Notes: generated from the sequence alone by a model not told the origin. Positions 38,204 to 52,057 are shown, numbered from the stretch's first letter. The stretch is DNA of 64,000 nt from Varroa destructor (GCF_002443255.2 NW_019211457.1:18841983-18905982), one strand, 5' to 3'. Made by a program: numbers and translations.

Positions 38204-41037
38204 GCTCGATGTATACTATAGCCATATAAGTAAAATGCTGTGAACGGTTCAAGAACAAGCATTTTCAGACAAGGCCTCTACCCGTACCACACAGCCAACT
38301 GACAGTAAAACATCTTTGCACTATAAAGCCTTTGCATTGTTGCGGATAAACATTTTTTTTGGGTTACGCAACTAAGCGATGTTACAGCATTTTTCTGCTT
38401 GAATGCAGTTCGACATTGCTAGTATACGCGAAGGGCTAGTCTCCGCGGATGTACCGTGACGATTTGGGGGCTTGCCATGCGCGTCATCCCATAGGCCCCA
38501 CTGTTGGCAGCGATGTTTTTCTAGGATTGTGTTGTGAAAGTTCTTTTTGTCTGCTTTTCCCTCTAGTCTATTGTTTATCGACGTTGTGTCCACGCGGATC
38601 TTCGTACATCGAACGTTTAATAACCGTCCAGTTACTTGGCACCGTGGTAATATTGACAACCTGCCTGTGCAAATATTTATGCGCGTACCCTGTAAATTTT
38701 GATGTGTATATTTACGTGCAATTACAGTTGTAAAGTATAGGCTTGTTACTACGTATAACTATAGCACGCAAAGATGTGCTTTGTGTAGTGTTGCGCGTAG
38801 AAATGCTATTGCGTACATGTGTCTTTCGCTAGGGGTTCCTATATTATTTCTTTACCCCATGGCGCTGGAAGAGATGCCTCGCTGCGGCTTAGTGCCGGTC
38901 CCAGATTAAAATGGTAGCAATTGGTGGATGGGCGATTGAATAACAGTATCAGCGGCTTCTATGATCTAGTCCATGCATATCGGACCACTTCCCTCACATC
39001 AAGAAGCCTCTACAGATTTAAAGACGTAGGCTCAGAAATTATTGAAGTAAGAGACACTATATATTCACGAACTGAGGTAAACTATACGAATTACATGATT
39101 AAAAGTGAAGCCGTGATCATTTGTTTAGCACTGCGTTGACGCACGGTGCCTACATATTTATAGTAAAATTTGTACAACGACCTCCCTAATACTAAACTCT
39201 AAGATCATCCTCATATATATGTATATATAAAGAGTCGTTGACCTTGTGCAAATAAGTAGTACACCACGTGCAATCGTACATGAGTGCTATCGACGACTTG
39301 CAAATGAGCAAGCGAGTTCCCGCCTACGTGATCTGGTATGACATTATGAAAGAAAAAAAATGGTAAGATGACTAGATGCTAGACTGGGCCTTGGCGGTAT
39401 TGAGAAGCGACAACTGCCATTGCTATTCGTTCTTCAATAAGTCACAGGCGGGACTCGTCTCGTGTCTGAGCATCTGGCAACAAAGGTGATACAACATTAG
39501 ATATTGAGCGAATCGAAAAGAAATGAGCAAATTGTTTGTAAAGCGTGCATGATTCTATAGGGAGGCGACCGGAAGAGCGCCACAGAGGCGGCTGGGCCGA
39601 ATAAAACCCAACGTAAATCCCCGCGCCGCGCGGAGCGACGTACCGTTAATTCCCTGGTGGATTTGGAAATGTGCATACGTGAGCGGTAATGGTGGACATA
39701 GTGGCAGCAACAGGAGGAGTGTCTGTTGTAAAGCCACCCGTTGAGAGCACTCAGAGCAACGCGACGCAGTGGGATGATAATGCAGATGGTAGGAAAAAAA
39801 TGTTATCATTTGTATTGCATTCGGGAAGAATCGGTACTATTTTGACTACGCGTTAAGTCGAAGTTGATCTCAGGCAGGGGACAGCTGCTGTGGTCCTACT
39901 ATAGGGAAGCGGACAACAGGTCGATGTCGTGCAGGCACTACAACGAAGATTTCCTTTCATAGAAGGGCTGAAGCTAAGGGTCATGTTCATCAACGCAGAC
40001 ATACTCACAAGAAGATCATCATATAAATGTGACACTTCCAAACTTTAACGAAGTATACAAGTTTATCGAGTAACACTTTAAACTATAGAGAATTGACGAG
40101 ATAGTAACCAACTAAGATTTAATAGGTTTAAACTATTTCTACGTAAATGATCTGAATCCGCAGCAGTAATTCATATCCGTGCAGAAATTTTGACTCTCAG
40201 ATTTAATTTACTATAAAGCGAAGTGTCTACCCGTATAAGCTACTGCGGGCGGTCGATAGTGAGAAAAGTCAATAAGATATTCTTCGCCCAAGCTTATGCA
40301 AAGTTCTCAGATATGATACGGCATGTTCGACGTGGGAAATCGCGCATCATTCCTCAAAGATCACATATATTCGAGTAGCTTCTTGTGAAATATGCATCGC
40401 AATCCTCGTCGTAGTGAAGTGCTGAATTTGCCCATAAAGAGAAAATGATGGGCGGCCGCCGCATCGTCAAACTGGATTAGCCTATCGATCGTCAGTCATC
40501 CGGCTTAAAGTTGCATCGACCAGTAACAGGGTGACATTACGATCTCAGGCAGATCCAGCTTACCTCGAAAATAGCACAGGAATCATTATCAGTTAATGAG
40601 TGTGTCTTTTGGGAGATCTAAATCTAACATGGCTACAGTGTCCTTAGCTTCCAATTAAACTTCTTTTGTTTCCTGTTGACAGACAATATTTAACAGCCAA
40701 TAAGCAAGGGCAAAAATATTTCATTACGCAATCGACGTTGTAAAGTATCTTTCTCTGCAATACCTACATGAAACCTAGAATGTATTTACACATGTAATAA
40801 GGGGCATCTAACAAGACAGCAGATTATCGAGGTATGTTTGTCTTTATCGAACAAGCATTTACAGAACAGGGAGCGGAGCGCCTAAATCGATAGTGAAAAT
40901 TGCTAGTTGCAGCCGAAGTTCAAAATAGAAACTTTCTGTTTTGTTTTTTCGTATGCTTTGACGCTGGGGAGTATACCAAATGTATCTGCTGATCTTAAAA
41001 AGTCAAATGCGTTGGAAGTATCATTAATTCTGAAACG

Positions 41038-41076
41038 AAAATCGAACCCAGGACCTAACCGCTGGCAACTTTGCTA
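41038..41076 (-). other. tRNA-like fragment with A- and B-box-like motifs (SINE relic candidate)
   Basis: On the minus strand TAGCAAAGTTGC fits the polymerase III A-box pattern TRGCNNAGTNGG at 11 of 12 positions. It is followed by GGTTCGATTTT, which fits the B-box GGTTCRANYCC at 9 of 11. The two boxes are only about 28 bases apart, whereas about 44 is usual in a tRNA. No T-stem or acceptor stem pairs. A decayed tRNA-derived SINE or chance match is more likely than a working tRNA. Confidence 0.25.
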
Positions 41077-44000
41077 TCTAGTGCACAGTTTCGATATATG
41101 TGAGCACGGCCATGACGGCATGTCACTACAAATCTATGAGTTTGATACTACTAACCTTAAGTTTGACTAGAACGCTACGAACGCCGCCGTTTCCCTACTA
41201 TACCTCTACACTCCACAAAAGCTAGGCTTTTAAACAAAGATATCATTATGAACCTAAGCTAAACATGCAAGGAATTGGTAGAATACAAATCTAAATCATT
41301 AATCTGATTCCAATCTAAAGCGAAAGTTTGACCTTGTGCTGTTCCCGTAGTAATTTTTTTTGACAGATTTGTCTTTGTAGAAAATAAAGAGCACTTCGTC
41401 CCGAATAATCGACCTTTCGCCAACTTAGGTATAGCTCAATTTACATTTTGAGATACCCAATTCACTAATTTAATAACAAAGAGATACTGTGTTAGCATTC
41501 GGTCAACATGACTTTTTTAGACGCGACATTTTGAGTGTGGTTCTCCTTTTCACAGTACAGGCAACCAGCAGTTTGGATGCTGCTGTGAGTCCTTGTCCTG
41601 AGCGGAACGTGTGGGGTTTCTACGGAGTTCTATGTATTCATGAACCGACCTCATTGAACTACTACGTTCAGTACTAAGGTAAATTGATAGAAAGAAAAAT
41701 ATTAACTAATGATATCAGCAATACCAGTGCATATATTTATACATGGACTAAACCATGAGACCCGGCGTGTTCTGATATCTTCGTAATCGATTTAGTTAAT
41801 CACAAAGATGGAAAGCGGTCGCTCTTCGATGAATGTAAGCGATTCTGCTACTGTAGGACGAGTAATTCCCATTCAAAATAGAACGCACCGAAAACCTTTC
41901 TTACAGACATGTTGTTAATATGGGTCCTTTTTGTCATCAGGCTAAAATAATATTTTAATAAAAATAAAAAAGGGCTGATAACACTTGTGTAACATTGTGC
42001 TCAAGTATAGCTGCGTTCTTTACGTTGGGAGTTTAAATGTTTAGGCATCACTTTAGACGGCTGCCTCTCAGCACGTAACAAGGTATACCTATACGAGGAT
42101 GTAAAGGAAACCTCTCGAATACTTCAAATACGGGAACTCGAAAACAAACGAAACAACCTTCCTCTTCCTCCTTTTTTACCTGCCACCGTCGGTTTTTTTC
42201 TAAATTTGTGTGCACCTATATTCCTTATGGTATACTTGATAGTAACAAAGCCGACAAAATTTGTGCTGTTTCGCTCATAATTTTCTTCAACACAACGAGC
42301 TTAAGTGGTCGATAAAATTAGCACCATTTCATAGAAAAAAAATGCCAACTTAAATTCTGCTCGCTATGCCTTATCGTTTGACTTCAATGTGGCTGTTCCC
42401 ACTCACATTGTCATTCCTGCTGGTAGCCGAGTTTTACGACATCGTCTTGTTTGTGAGACAATGTATTTCTTCGTTAAGATTTGCTTTGTCTGTAGTGACC
42501 CTGTTATGCTTTAGCAACGGTGGTGCCCAATCATCAATCATTGGCAAGAAAGCGTCCGGATCCTTTACTGTAGCTCTTGCCATTCTATCCACCCGTTTCA
42601 TTGCAGTATCTTCATGTATAGGAACGACAATCGATCAGTTCTTCTTGTAGAAGCACATGTGCATATATTAACTGTCCAATATGTTAGGAGTGACTACTGC
42701 TTAACTCCCTGGGACGAAACTGTAGATAATGGAAATAATATCACGTTGTTATTTATATGCTGGCAATAGCCGTCTGTACGTCTGTTCAATGGAACATCCT
42801 AGTACTTCAACGGCCATTTTGATAGCAGCAACTCCTTAAACCGTTGTTTACGTAATGGTTGGCTCATTTATGCGTTTCGTCGCTGTCTGTTTTATCCTCT
42901 GGGGCTTTGGCGAGTTCTGATGAGGAGCTGAAGGGGCAGAAGACTGCGTATCAAGGAAACATCGTCATCTCCATATAGCTTCGCATATATAGATCTAGCG
43001 TTGCTACTATCTACCGTCGCTTAGTGAACGTCAGCAGGGCCGTTCACCGCCATCGATAACAATGGTGATGGCAGTGTTTTTTGATGATTTGTTGTGTGTC
43101 GTAACAATAACAACATCCGAAGCTTGAATAACAACAATAATCAACATACGATAGACAAGACTAACGATAACGTTTTTCTCTAGCCTCCTACGAATCGCAC
43201 TCCACTGCCTCTTGCCTTTTCTATCTTCAGTGTTGTCGTCCATCGATCAGGACAATTATCAGAAAGCCTTCTGGCCTCTGCTCGTTCGCGCCCTGGATTT
43301 CTGCCGTCTTCATTGTCATACTAGGGTCGCGCAGCGACACGTCAGCCACTATTGCTTCTTGCTGATGGCACACAAAAAACGAGTTCATCTCTACTAGACT
43401 GGGGCTATTATATGTTGCGGTGCCGTTGCGTCAGCTGGAACCGTCGGCATCTTTGATTTTCGTAGGAGTAGTGGGATAACGACGAAGGGTCATCGGCAAA
43501 AGAAGAAAGAAGCTGTCCATTGAAAACGACGCACTGCACCACCCTGTGAGGCGCACGACGTCGATGATACCGAATTTACACTGTCGACAATTCACAGCAG
43601 TCGTCGATGCAGTATGAGGTTATTGACGACCGAGCGGTGTCATCGTGAATACGACTTCGGTTTTCGTCGTCATCGTAATTTTAAATTGAGTCAGCGTAAT
43701 AGGAGAGACCGCGCTGAAGAACGTGAGCCATCGGCAAAACGCAGTAGGCTGCCAGATATATTGGTATGTTTTTGTGCGCGCAAACAATTAGTATCGTTGC
43801 AAAGTTGGCGAAAGAATTTATTCGATCGGATCGCGGTATCTACGCAATGCAACACTTATCGCTAGAGCTGATGCTATCCACCGAATACTTGGCTTTACGT
43901 TCAGCCCAGAGAAGAATGAGAACTCCGGTAAATATCCAGTATCTTGTCTCATTTAATGTGTGTGTTTCTTTTAGTAACCGAGTTTTACGCTTGGACTGCC

Positions 44001-45541
44001 TTGTTCATAGCTCTGCGTAAATCTACACGCGAACTATCTCGAATACGGGTCTGACTAGCGTGGTTTGAAGCAACTTTTTTAGGTTTAGGCCTTTGGATTG
44101 GGCGATAAGGGGCTAGTATTAAGATTCACGCGTCTGATGAGAGTCATTTTATGTTAAAAAAATCAAATGCACTTTGGCGACGGCCGGAGGCCGATACAAG
44201 ACGGGTGACAGCGGGCACAATATCACCGAATGTTGTAGATTGCAACAGCACTGCCTGAGTATAAAACTCTACACACAATAGGCAGGCACAAAATTACTTT
44301 TTACAAAAAAATCAGACCTTTCTTTTTACTTTTCTGTCGTAGCACTTAGTGTGGTGTCCCTTTCCAAAAAGTAGTCGAACCGAATTTTGAAAAAGTATCG
44401 ATACTTGCCTTATTTCGCAAGTACTCTAATAGTTACACGGCTGTTTATAAGGTTAGATCAGTTTTGAAAGCAATAGCAAGATGACGTCAAAGCCGTAACA
44501 AGTCAACAGTAGGACAGCAGCGGGCTAATTAGGGTGAAGGCTGTGCCAGGCACCTGCTACAGGATCCAGAACTCTACGATCGAATATTTAAATTAGAGTA
44601 ACTGAACAGTCGGAGCAACTAATAATAATATGCAATTGATAAAACAGCATAATCAAATAGCATAGAAATTTACCGGGGTGACACAAACACTGCAGCGGTT
44701 TGAAACCGAAATAAGCTGATAGAAAAATTACAGCGAAGGACTTACGATAGGACAGGTAGGAGAACTGCAATGAAGTAACTGGGACAGTGCAGTGAGACCA
44801 TCTAAAGCAGTGCCTATGATTGTACCGGATAAAAAACGTAATACGCTTTTTTAGGATGACGAAACAAGCTCAGATTGAAGACTCGCGTCCGGCCAAGTAA
44901 ACGAAGAAACTTAAAACTCTTAGGTGTCTACTCAGTTGTACGAAAATTGGATAAATGAACGCGACCAGATATTAGTCTGCGTGTTCTGACGCCATTACCG
45001 CCCACAGTGGTCGAGTGACGCTAGCTACTTGGTCCCGATATCTTCTTTTCGGCGGCGCTATAGACCATAATGTCTTATTTATTGTGCACAAATAAATCAC
45101 GCAGATTAAAAAAAGCGTGTTACTAAATTAATATATTATTTATCAGTAATTTTATAATCCTATTTTATATCTATAGCACTAATGTTCGATTTCGTAGTGG
45201 TATACATGTATTCCTATATTCGCTAATTTGCTTTCAATATATGGCATATGTAGGTACATAGAAAGCAACTTTATGACCTTTGTTCTGGTTGTGATTGATC
45301 GCGTCGACATTATCGGCAGCATTTGACAAAGATATTAGCAGCAATGACAAACTACTCTCATGTCGTCCTCCGTGATCAATGTTGACCGGCATAGCCAAAG
45401 AAGCAACTAACTGTGCTACCATAGATCTGAGTGTCCTGAGGCAGTCGATAACGAAATACCACAGCGGACGTATCCGTTCTTCTATCTATCAGCGTAGTCA
45501 GTAATCCTCCCAGTCTCCATAATATTACGCAGTAAAAACCG

Positions 45542-45565
45542 ATATATATATATATATATATATAT
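45542..45565. repeat. (AT)n microsatellite
   Basis: Twelve AT units. Confidence 0.9.
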
Positions 45566-47567
45566 TGCCCTGGCATACGTTCAACTCATGTGTCGAATCA
45601 TGACATTGTGATCATTCCCCTTTTCTTGCCTTTGAACCCTATTCCCATTTTTGCTGCGTTGCTGACCTTGCGCATGGAAGCTAAGTAGTTTCTCTTCAGA
45701 AAAAAAAGCGAACTTTATGCAAGTGTTTATCGTTCACACTGTGACGTGCATTCTTTGTTATTACTGTCGTTTACTTGAGTCTCCGTTGGTTCTTGGTTAC
45801 CAGTCCCCCGCCTTAGCCCGAACAGCCTGCGAAGCACCGATGAACTGGTAGCCGTCCGAATGTCATCCCGAAGTCCTTTTTTTCGGAGGACATCGACCTT
45901 CGTATGACAGTAACGTTAACGATGCTGATAGGTGGAACTGCGAAGCGAGAGCCGATGACTATAGCATATCGAAAAAGGAAGAATCGAATAGACGATAGCA
46001 GAGAGTCTTCTGAGACGCTGTTAGCTCGTGACTTGTTCGTTTGGCCTACCCGACCGTTTCTTACAAATGACAAGAAACATCTTAATGACAACTGATAGTT
46101 AACTGCTGTCTGTGTGCAAATAAAAAAAGAGAGTAATATCAAATTGAAGGGTTTCTGTAACTTAAAAGCGGCAGCTTTGTTTCCTTTGATGAGATGAATG
46201 TATGCATTGTATATGTGTATAGTGAGTGTATCAGTGCCACTTTCAAGTCCGCATCGAACCGCCAAAATTTGAAAGCCAAGGAGCCAAAGGTGTACCTGCA
46301 CATTGCTTTCGATGGTACATGCTCATTATACATACTATTCTGCACCGTATGCACGTAACATGCTGACGAAATACTTGTGAGGTATTTAGAATATTTGGTG
46401 ACGTTTGAGTTGGCTTCACGAACAGCCAGAGCGGGGTGAAATTTGCTAATGTCTTCCCCTTTATTTTAATGTAGATCGTAGCAAGATGGCTAGCGTCGAG
46501 CCACAGTTAGACCCACTTACAAGAACAGCGAAATAGGCTAGAGCAGAAACGATATTTCTAAATCATCACGATATCAGATTATTGAATGACTAGAAATGGC
46601 AATGGAAGAGAAACTATAAACGAACGATCAGCTGTTAATATCTAACGTTGTTAACGTGAAAACGAATCGCGATAGACAAGGGACAAACACGATAGCGAGA
46701 TGCCCAATGTCGCTCTTTTACCAGTTACTGCTGAAGATTACTTTAACGTCAAGCCGGTCTGGGGGCTCGTAAGCGTCAAAATTCAGCCTCGTTGTGATAG
46801 CTACCAGAACGTCATTAGCTTATCAAACTTTTTGATTGCTGGGCACAATTTTAACCGCCTCTGGCCAATTCAAACTGCGTATCTCAAGCGCAGTTCAAAC
46901 GTGGCCAGTGGCCAAGCAATTAAAGATGGGGCTTTGTTTCGAATGTTATGCATTGCACAAAAAACTGGTCAAAAAACCCTATCCGACGCAACTAATCAGT
47001 GCGCGATCAAAACAGAGAGATTGTCAACACAGATAAGATACTATATCTAGGCTTGGTCTATCGAAAGGGCTGGATTCGATCGTTCCTTTTATTTATAATC
47101 ATATGCGATTCGTTTTAGTACGCAAGACATTTAGAGATGAGCCTATGTCTTTCGTATACACACACACGCCCATATATATATATATACATGTATATACACT
47201 TGCTTTAGAATATGGGATAGCAAAGCCCTTCAGTAGACACAGATGTCAGATGATCACACTTTTCAATTTATCTAGAAATAACTAGAAATAAAAAAACTGC
47301 AATACGTAGGCTAGCTTGCGAGCACAAAATAACATATACATGGTTCGTATGCGTATATCTATATTCTGGGTTGTCTTCTCCGATGATTAACCGTTTCTCC
47401 AGCTAGATGACTTTAAAGTACCAATATCCTAGGCAATATGAATGATGTCGAACCTGTATAAATCTCATTTGAAAGCTGAAATTTGCCACATGCAATGCCC
47501 TTTTCCAGACCTAAGATGAAAACTCTGCCCAGGTGAATTAAAAATTTGCTTCGAAAAGAGAAATGTT

Positions 47568-47774
47568 TTAAAGATGGTTGATCGCTTCCGTTCTGAGAGT
47601 TTCGAGGTAAAAGTTGCTCCCTGTTATTTCCCTCACCACTTCCTGACCAATTACGGGAAAAGTTAATGAAGTTACTGCGAACTTGAGGTTGAGTAATACC
47701 GACACCGAACCAGCCATGATATCGCTAAACGACCACCAAACATTTTTGAAGTGACAATGCAATCTTACGCTCAA
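47568..47774 (-). other. Possible coding exon beside a mariner relic, unknown product
   Basis: A minus-strand open frame encodes a moderately hydrophobic stretch (SVSVLLNLKFAVTSLTFPV) and stops at 47568. A donor-like GTG|GTGAGG occurs inside it. Because the neighbouring mariner relic begins about 50 bases away on the opposite strand, this could also be decayed transposon flank. The product is unrecognised. Confidence 0.12.
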
Positions 47775-47820
47775 AAACCTAAAATCTTTTATGATAATCT
47801 AGAATAAAACTGACCACAAA

Positions 47821-48465
47821 AAGCTCGACGTTTAGGTGTCACACTGATTACCACAGAAAAGAAATTCAATCGATCGTAATTTTTATCTGCGACACCGTAA
47901 CGAAATCAAATCTTCTATAAAGTAGGCAATCACAAGCGGTTAAAAGTGGATCGCCTATGACAATAATATGACAAATGAAAAAAATATGCCCTACAATCTG
48001 TGGCAAAACCCTGACTGACGTTAAAAAAGTCGATGCTATACGTTTTGCGGGATTGGAAAGCAATCATACATTATAAGTTGTTGCCATCCGGCAGATTGAT
48101 TGATGCGAACCAACAAGATTACAACAAGCCATTGAAAAAAATCGATCGGAGCGAGTAAACAGAAAAGGCGCCGTCTTCTGTTACGACAGTGCCAAGCCAC
48201 ACGTCTCTAACTACTCGGCGAAACTGAAAACTTGGATGGGAAATTTTAATGCATCCGCCGTATAACCCGGATCCTGCACCATCAGACTATCGTCTATTTC
48301 GGTCCTTGTTAAACCCCCTTAATACGTTTGTGTACTTTCAACGGCGGGATGCAGAGGTCACTTATTACAATTTTTTGTCAAAGAATCACAAAAACTCTAT
48401 AATGATGATATTACGAGAAAAATGACAGAAAATTGTTAATCAAAATGGTATATATTATTACTATA
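47821..48465 (+). mobile_element. Decayed mariner transposase (C-terminal two thirds)
   Basis: Mariner transposases cut and paste DNA flanked by short terminal inverted repeats using a DD34D catalytic triad. Reading from 47821, one frame gives the family's WVPHEL..KN region (with two stops), then RHRNEIK and KWIAYDN (47944). After a frameshift near 48015 it gives KKSMLYVLRDWK and YKLLPSG. After a second shift near 48119 it gives NRKGAVFCYDSAKPH, and after a third it gives HPPYNPDPAPSDYRLFRSL (48252-48308). The end, QKIVNQNG, matches the family C-terminus. In the TGDEKW motif the first catalytic Asp reads Gly (GGT) and the following Glu is a stop (TAA). The second Asp (48185) and the third (in APSDY) remain. 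At least four stops and three frameshifts make it inactive. The N-terminal DNA-binding part was not found, so the element is probably 5' truncated, and clear terminal repeats were not identified. Confidence 0.88.
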
Positions 48466-49073
48466 TTTTAGAATATAAAAAAATATTTGCTTCAATTTTA
48501 ACTCGAGTTTGTTCTAACGAGAAAATTCGCTATATAAATATGGGAGTGACAATCTCAGGGAAGCCTTATTATTTATGCCTTATAACCTAGGACAACTCGT
48601 TGTTTTTATTTGCAAATCTAAAAACTATTCCACGTACGTAAATTACGCACGTTCACGAGACCATTGTAGTACCTGACATGATGCCCTTGCCCCACGCTTG
48701 TTCAAAAAATGAAGCTGGGCATGACTCATTTATACTCTTAAATTCTATGAGTGGTGAAGGCGAACTCGAAAAATCGCTACTCCCCATAATAACAAGGAAA
48801 AAAATATTTTTTTACTAACTTATTGGGAAGCACTTTTGGTGGGAAAGTGGCAAGCGGTACTGAACCACGGGCGACCGTGTGTAAGCGACCGCGAGCGATG
48901 TAAAACCACTGGATTCGCTACGATCTGGCGGACGAAACGTCATGTCGACTGGCAACACCGACTGAATACTGGTACTTTTAGATAAAGATATGATAAAATT
49001 AGGTAAACACATTATAGGTAAATATTGAAGAAGAATGCATTGTATGCAGTTTAGATAGTTAAGCTTAGAGAAA

Positions 49074-49087
49074 GGGTTAGGTTAGGT
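49074..49087 (+). repeat. Short GGTTAGG motif (two units)
   Basis: GGGTTAGGTTAGG resembles the arthropod telomere unit TTAGG with one extra base. It is too short to call a telomeric array. Confidence 0.5.
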
Positions 49088-49339
49088 AGAGCGAACCCTT
49101 TTTGTCAATGTTCATAAAATAATCTGGACATTTCGTTTTGGTCGTTGGTATTGAGATATGGGCCTATTTGCATGTACGATGCGTGAGTTTCATGGTTTTT
49201 AGGCCCACAAATTAGCTTATGTATTAGGCTAGTTTGTATGTAAAAATTACAATTACCCTTACTAGAATGGTATAGCACCTGATGAGCGTTCGGGGTGAAG
49301 TCCTGAATTTCTATAGCTAAGAATTTTTTTATTATTTAT

Positions 49340-49354
49340 TTATATATATATATA
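49340..49354. repeat. (TA)n microsatellite
   Basis: About seven TA units after ATTTATT. Confidence 0.8.
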
Positions 49355-50931
49355 CTGCAAATCAAAGCATACCTAACTTGTCTTTTGTAAGCCGGCATAC
49401 CGATCAGTTAATAGATTACATAACCAGCATTTTGGTATTTGTACTCGCGTTTTAGCCTCACAGGGTCTGCAAAAAGCGATGAAGTTATTGCATCGCTCGC
49501 ACCTCGCCCGGAGCTCTACTGTAGCTAAATGATGACGTCTTACGCAAAGCAAAACAACTTGCTACAATCGTCTCAAATACGTCGGCTATCAGCGCGTAAC
49601 TTCCGTCATGAACTACTAAACCTTATAATTATTGTTAAGTTATTTAGTTAAGACAATGTTATGCGATAAAATAAATGGCTTACAGAACCGTGACAGCAGC
49701 GAATCACTATAATGCCTTTTTAACTATTTAAACGTTAAGAATTACGCAGTTTTTAAAACTTCTAATATATAATATAATTTTCCATGGAATTTGGTTGGTA
49801 CTTTGCAAAATTACATAGAATACGCCTCGGTTTTTGTATATTTTCGAAATTATTTATTTCAGCTTAGAATTGCAGTGTTGTGATTGTATTTTACTAAAAT
49901 TATTTAAAAACGCTGCTATTAGATTTTAGAACGCAGTCCTAAAATCAGTCAGAAAAGCAGTCAGACGATAGCGATACGACGTCTGCATGACTTCGGGGAT
50001 GTCTATCAAGTAAATATAACCCCATATGAATGGGAAGGTGTTTTTTCCTTCCTCCCTCCTATGAAATAGAGTCCAATTCGATAGAACATGTTACGATATG
50101 AAAAGAATACGCGTACTCATCGACGGATTTGTGCAGTTTTTTGCTTTAAAGAAAAACTCGTAAAATGACATTTTGTGATGAATGGTTTGATTTCTAGAAG
50201 GAAACTACCTCGCGTTGCCATACTAAATTCTATATACATTATATATACACATAGGGCATGTTCATCAGAAACTGTGTCACGCCACTGAGGAGTAAGTTAC
50301 TGGGCGCTTGCCTATTTCGACCAAGGATAAACACAAATTGCTAACTAATCGATCGACCCGGTTTAACGGCCGGTTCTAAAAAGCACGAAGTATAGCGTCT
50401 AGAGAAGCGAACCGTTGAGCTGCTGCATCGGTGCATTTCCATATACAGCATGTGGTAGTAGTTCTGTGTATAGGAAGAAAAAAAATTTACAGATGCTATT
50501 TTTTGCCATTGAATTGCTACACACATAAAACCACGGCGTATATAAACGCTACAGATTCAGCGGCTGAAGATGTTTCTTCCCAATCAATTATAATGACTAG
50601 AGAACACTGCTAAGCGGCAAGTCGAAGAAGTATTGATAAGTGGGTATTGTGTCAACTGTACATGCTTAAGTCGTTCCAACCCCACTTGGACCCTTCGTCA
50701 TAGACGTTTTATTTTCTGAGTATTTTTCAAGCTTTAGGGAAAAAAAAACTGCCCAAAGCTAAATACAGGCTCTAAGACAATACGAAGATGAAGCTCTTTT
50801 GTGCTTCGCTAGCTACGCGTAGGCTTGATCTTGATGAAACTCGCATAAGCTGTTGCGTCCAAGTGAACCTTCAATAAGGCCCGACATAGTTCTTCTGAGA
50901 CGTCTGGGATCAATTCGTACATCTGTCAACA

Positions 50932-51287
50932 TCATTTATTTTGCCTTTTGCACGCTTTTGGCTGTACTGACTGCGCCAGGTCGCCTAGAACGGTGATCGC
51001 TTTGCGAATTTTCTCATCCGTCACGAAATGTTTGGTACACGCCAATGCCCTCGACGTCAATTTATGGCCTATCATTACTTGAAGATTTGATTCCATTTTT
51101 ACGATAAAACATGATTCACACTTTTTTTTAAAGAGAAAACGCGAACGAAAATCACTTACTTCGAAGGGCTTGAAAGATACTTCAGATCTAAGACGTGGCC
51201 CGCGAACAGTAGAAAACCAGCCGAGTGTTACGTTAGAAGCCATGTATCGGCCCATAACCGATAAAAAAGCGGCTCCTTTCCCGATAC
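50932..51287 (-). other. Possible terminal coding exon, unknown product
   Basis: On the minus strand an acceptor, ATATGAAACAG|GT (51288-51290), opens a frame that runs about 118 codons to TGA at 50932. An AATAAA overlaps the stop codon. The reading includes GKGAAFLSVMGRYM near the start and ITVLGDLAQSV near the end, with balanced composition. A perfect donor, TTCGAA|GTAAGTG, at 51160/51159 would instead make a 128-bp internal exon (51160-51287). The frame below that donor does not rejoin in phase at the acceptors I see, so the read-through form is simpler. The opposite strand is also open here, so coding strand is uncertain. I do not recognise the family. Confidence 0.22.
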
Positions 51288-52057
51288 CTGTTTCATATAA
51301 TGTTATTTATAAAATCATTTTGAAACAAAAAATTTACTGCAAAACCTCAGGCTTTGTTTCAAAGAGGTATTCATCCGATTATGCATCATGGCTAACAGAA
51401 TAATATTGGTCTTCGGTTTTCGCTAGAGCTGGAAACCAATCTAGCGTCATTTCAATAGCAACTGCTCGTTTTGGGCGATTATCTTTTACCGCAATGATTT
51501 GCCAGTCGGGCCGACTTCACCTCTTTGATTAATGGTGAAGGCTCTTGGTGACTGATTTAAACAACTGCCTGCTGTTGACACTCTCAGTTCACCCAGAAGC
51601 TGGGCCTGCGGTGTTTATCCCGCGTCTACTATATTCGATATAGCCTAAATTTAAGCCTACCTGATTAAGATTTACTTTGTCGTTATAAGGTCACGCTCTG
51701 ACCAAGCAGACGCCTAACTTGTAAGGACTTGTTTCTCGACGAACTCTCGATGGATGTCACATCATTTAAAGAAGCAATGATAATCAACGCCACCTTCGTC
51801 TATACGTGTATATACATAGGCATACATGTGTATGCAAGGATAGCTAATACTTCTATTCATTAGTTGAATAGCTCTCCATGTGTGTATCAATAAAACAATC
51901 TAATGGCTATTCAAATCCAGGACTGCTTTAGATAGCCTAGGCATTGGCAAAGGATTCGTCTCTCGGGTAGTTTAGAACCAATAAGCTTTCGAAAGAAATA
52001 GAAAAGGCAGAAGTGTGAGCAAGTTGCAGTGCTGTTGCGGCGTCCCCGATGGAGCTA

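Larger units (their letters stand above)
32331..47567. other. Non-coding stretch
   Basis: This region is AT-rich with a T-rich tract (34684), a T17 run (37413), TA tracts (38182, 45542), a (TGGC)n tract (32608) and a tRNA-like fragment at 41038-41076. Open frames such as 33008-33418, 35244-35594 and 46700-47050 (all plus) match no family I recognise and lack supporting splice structure. Confidence 0.5.
48466..50931. other. Non-coding AT-rich stretch after the mariner relic
   Basis: The first about 100 bases may be the mariner 3' untranslated tail. A GGGTTAGGTTAGG motif lies at 49074-49087 and a TA tract at 49340-49354. Nothing else was seen beyond unrecognised short frames. Confidence 0.5.

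Noticed and set aside
39555..39790. GC-richer segment open in several frames
   Set aside because: Both strands are open, neither resembles a family, and splice signals are weak.
43614..43865. Arg-rich plus-strand frame with a donor-like GGTATG
   Set aside because: No acceptor of compatible phase and no known domain; the charged content may be chance.
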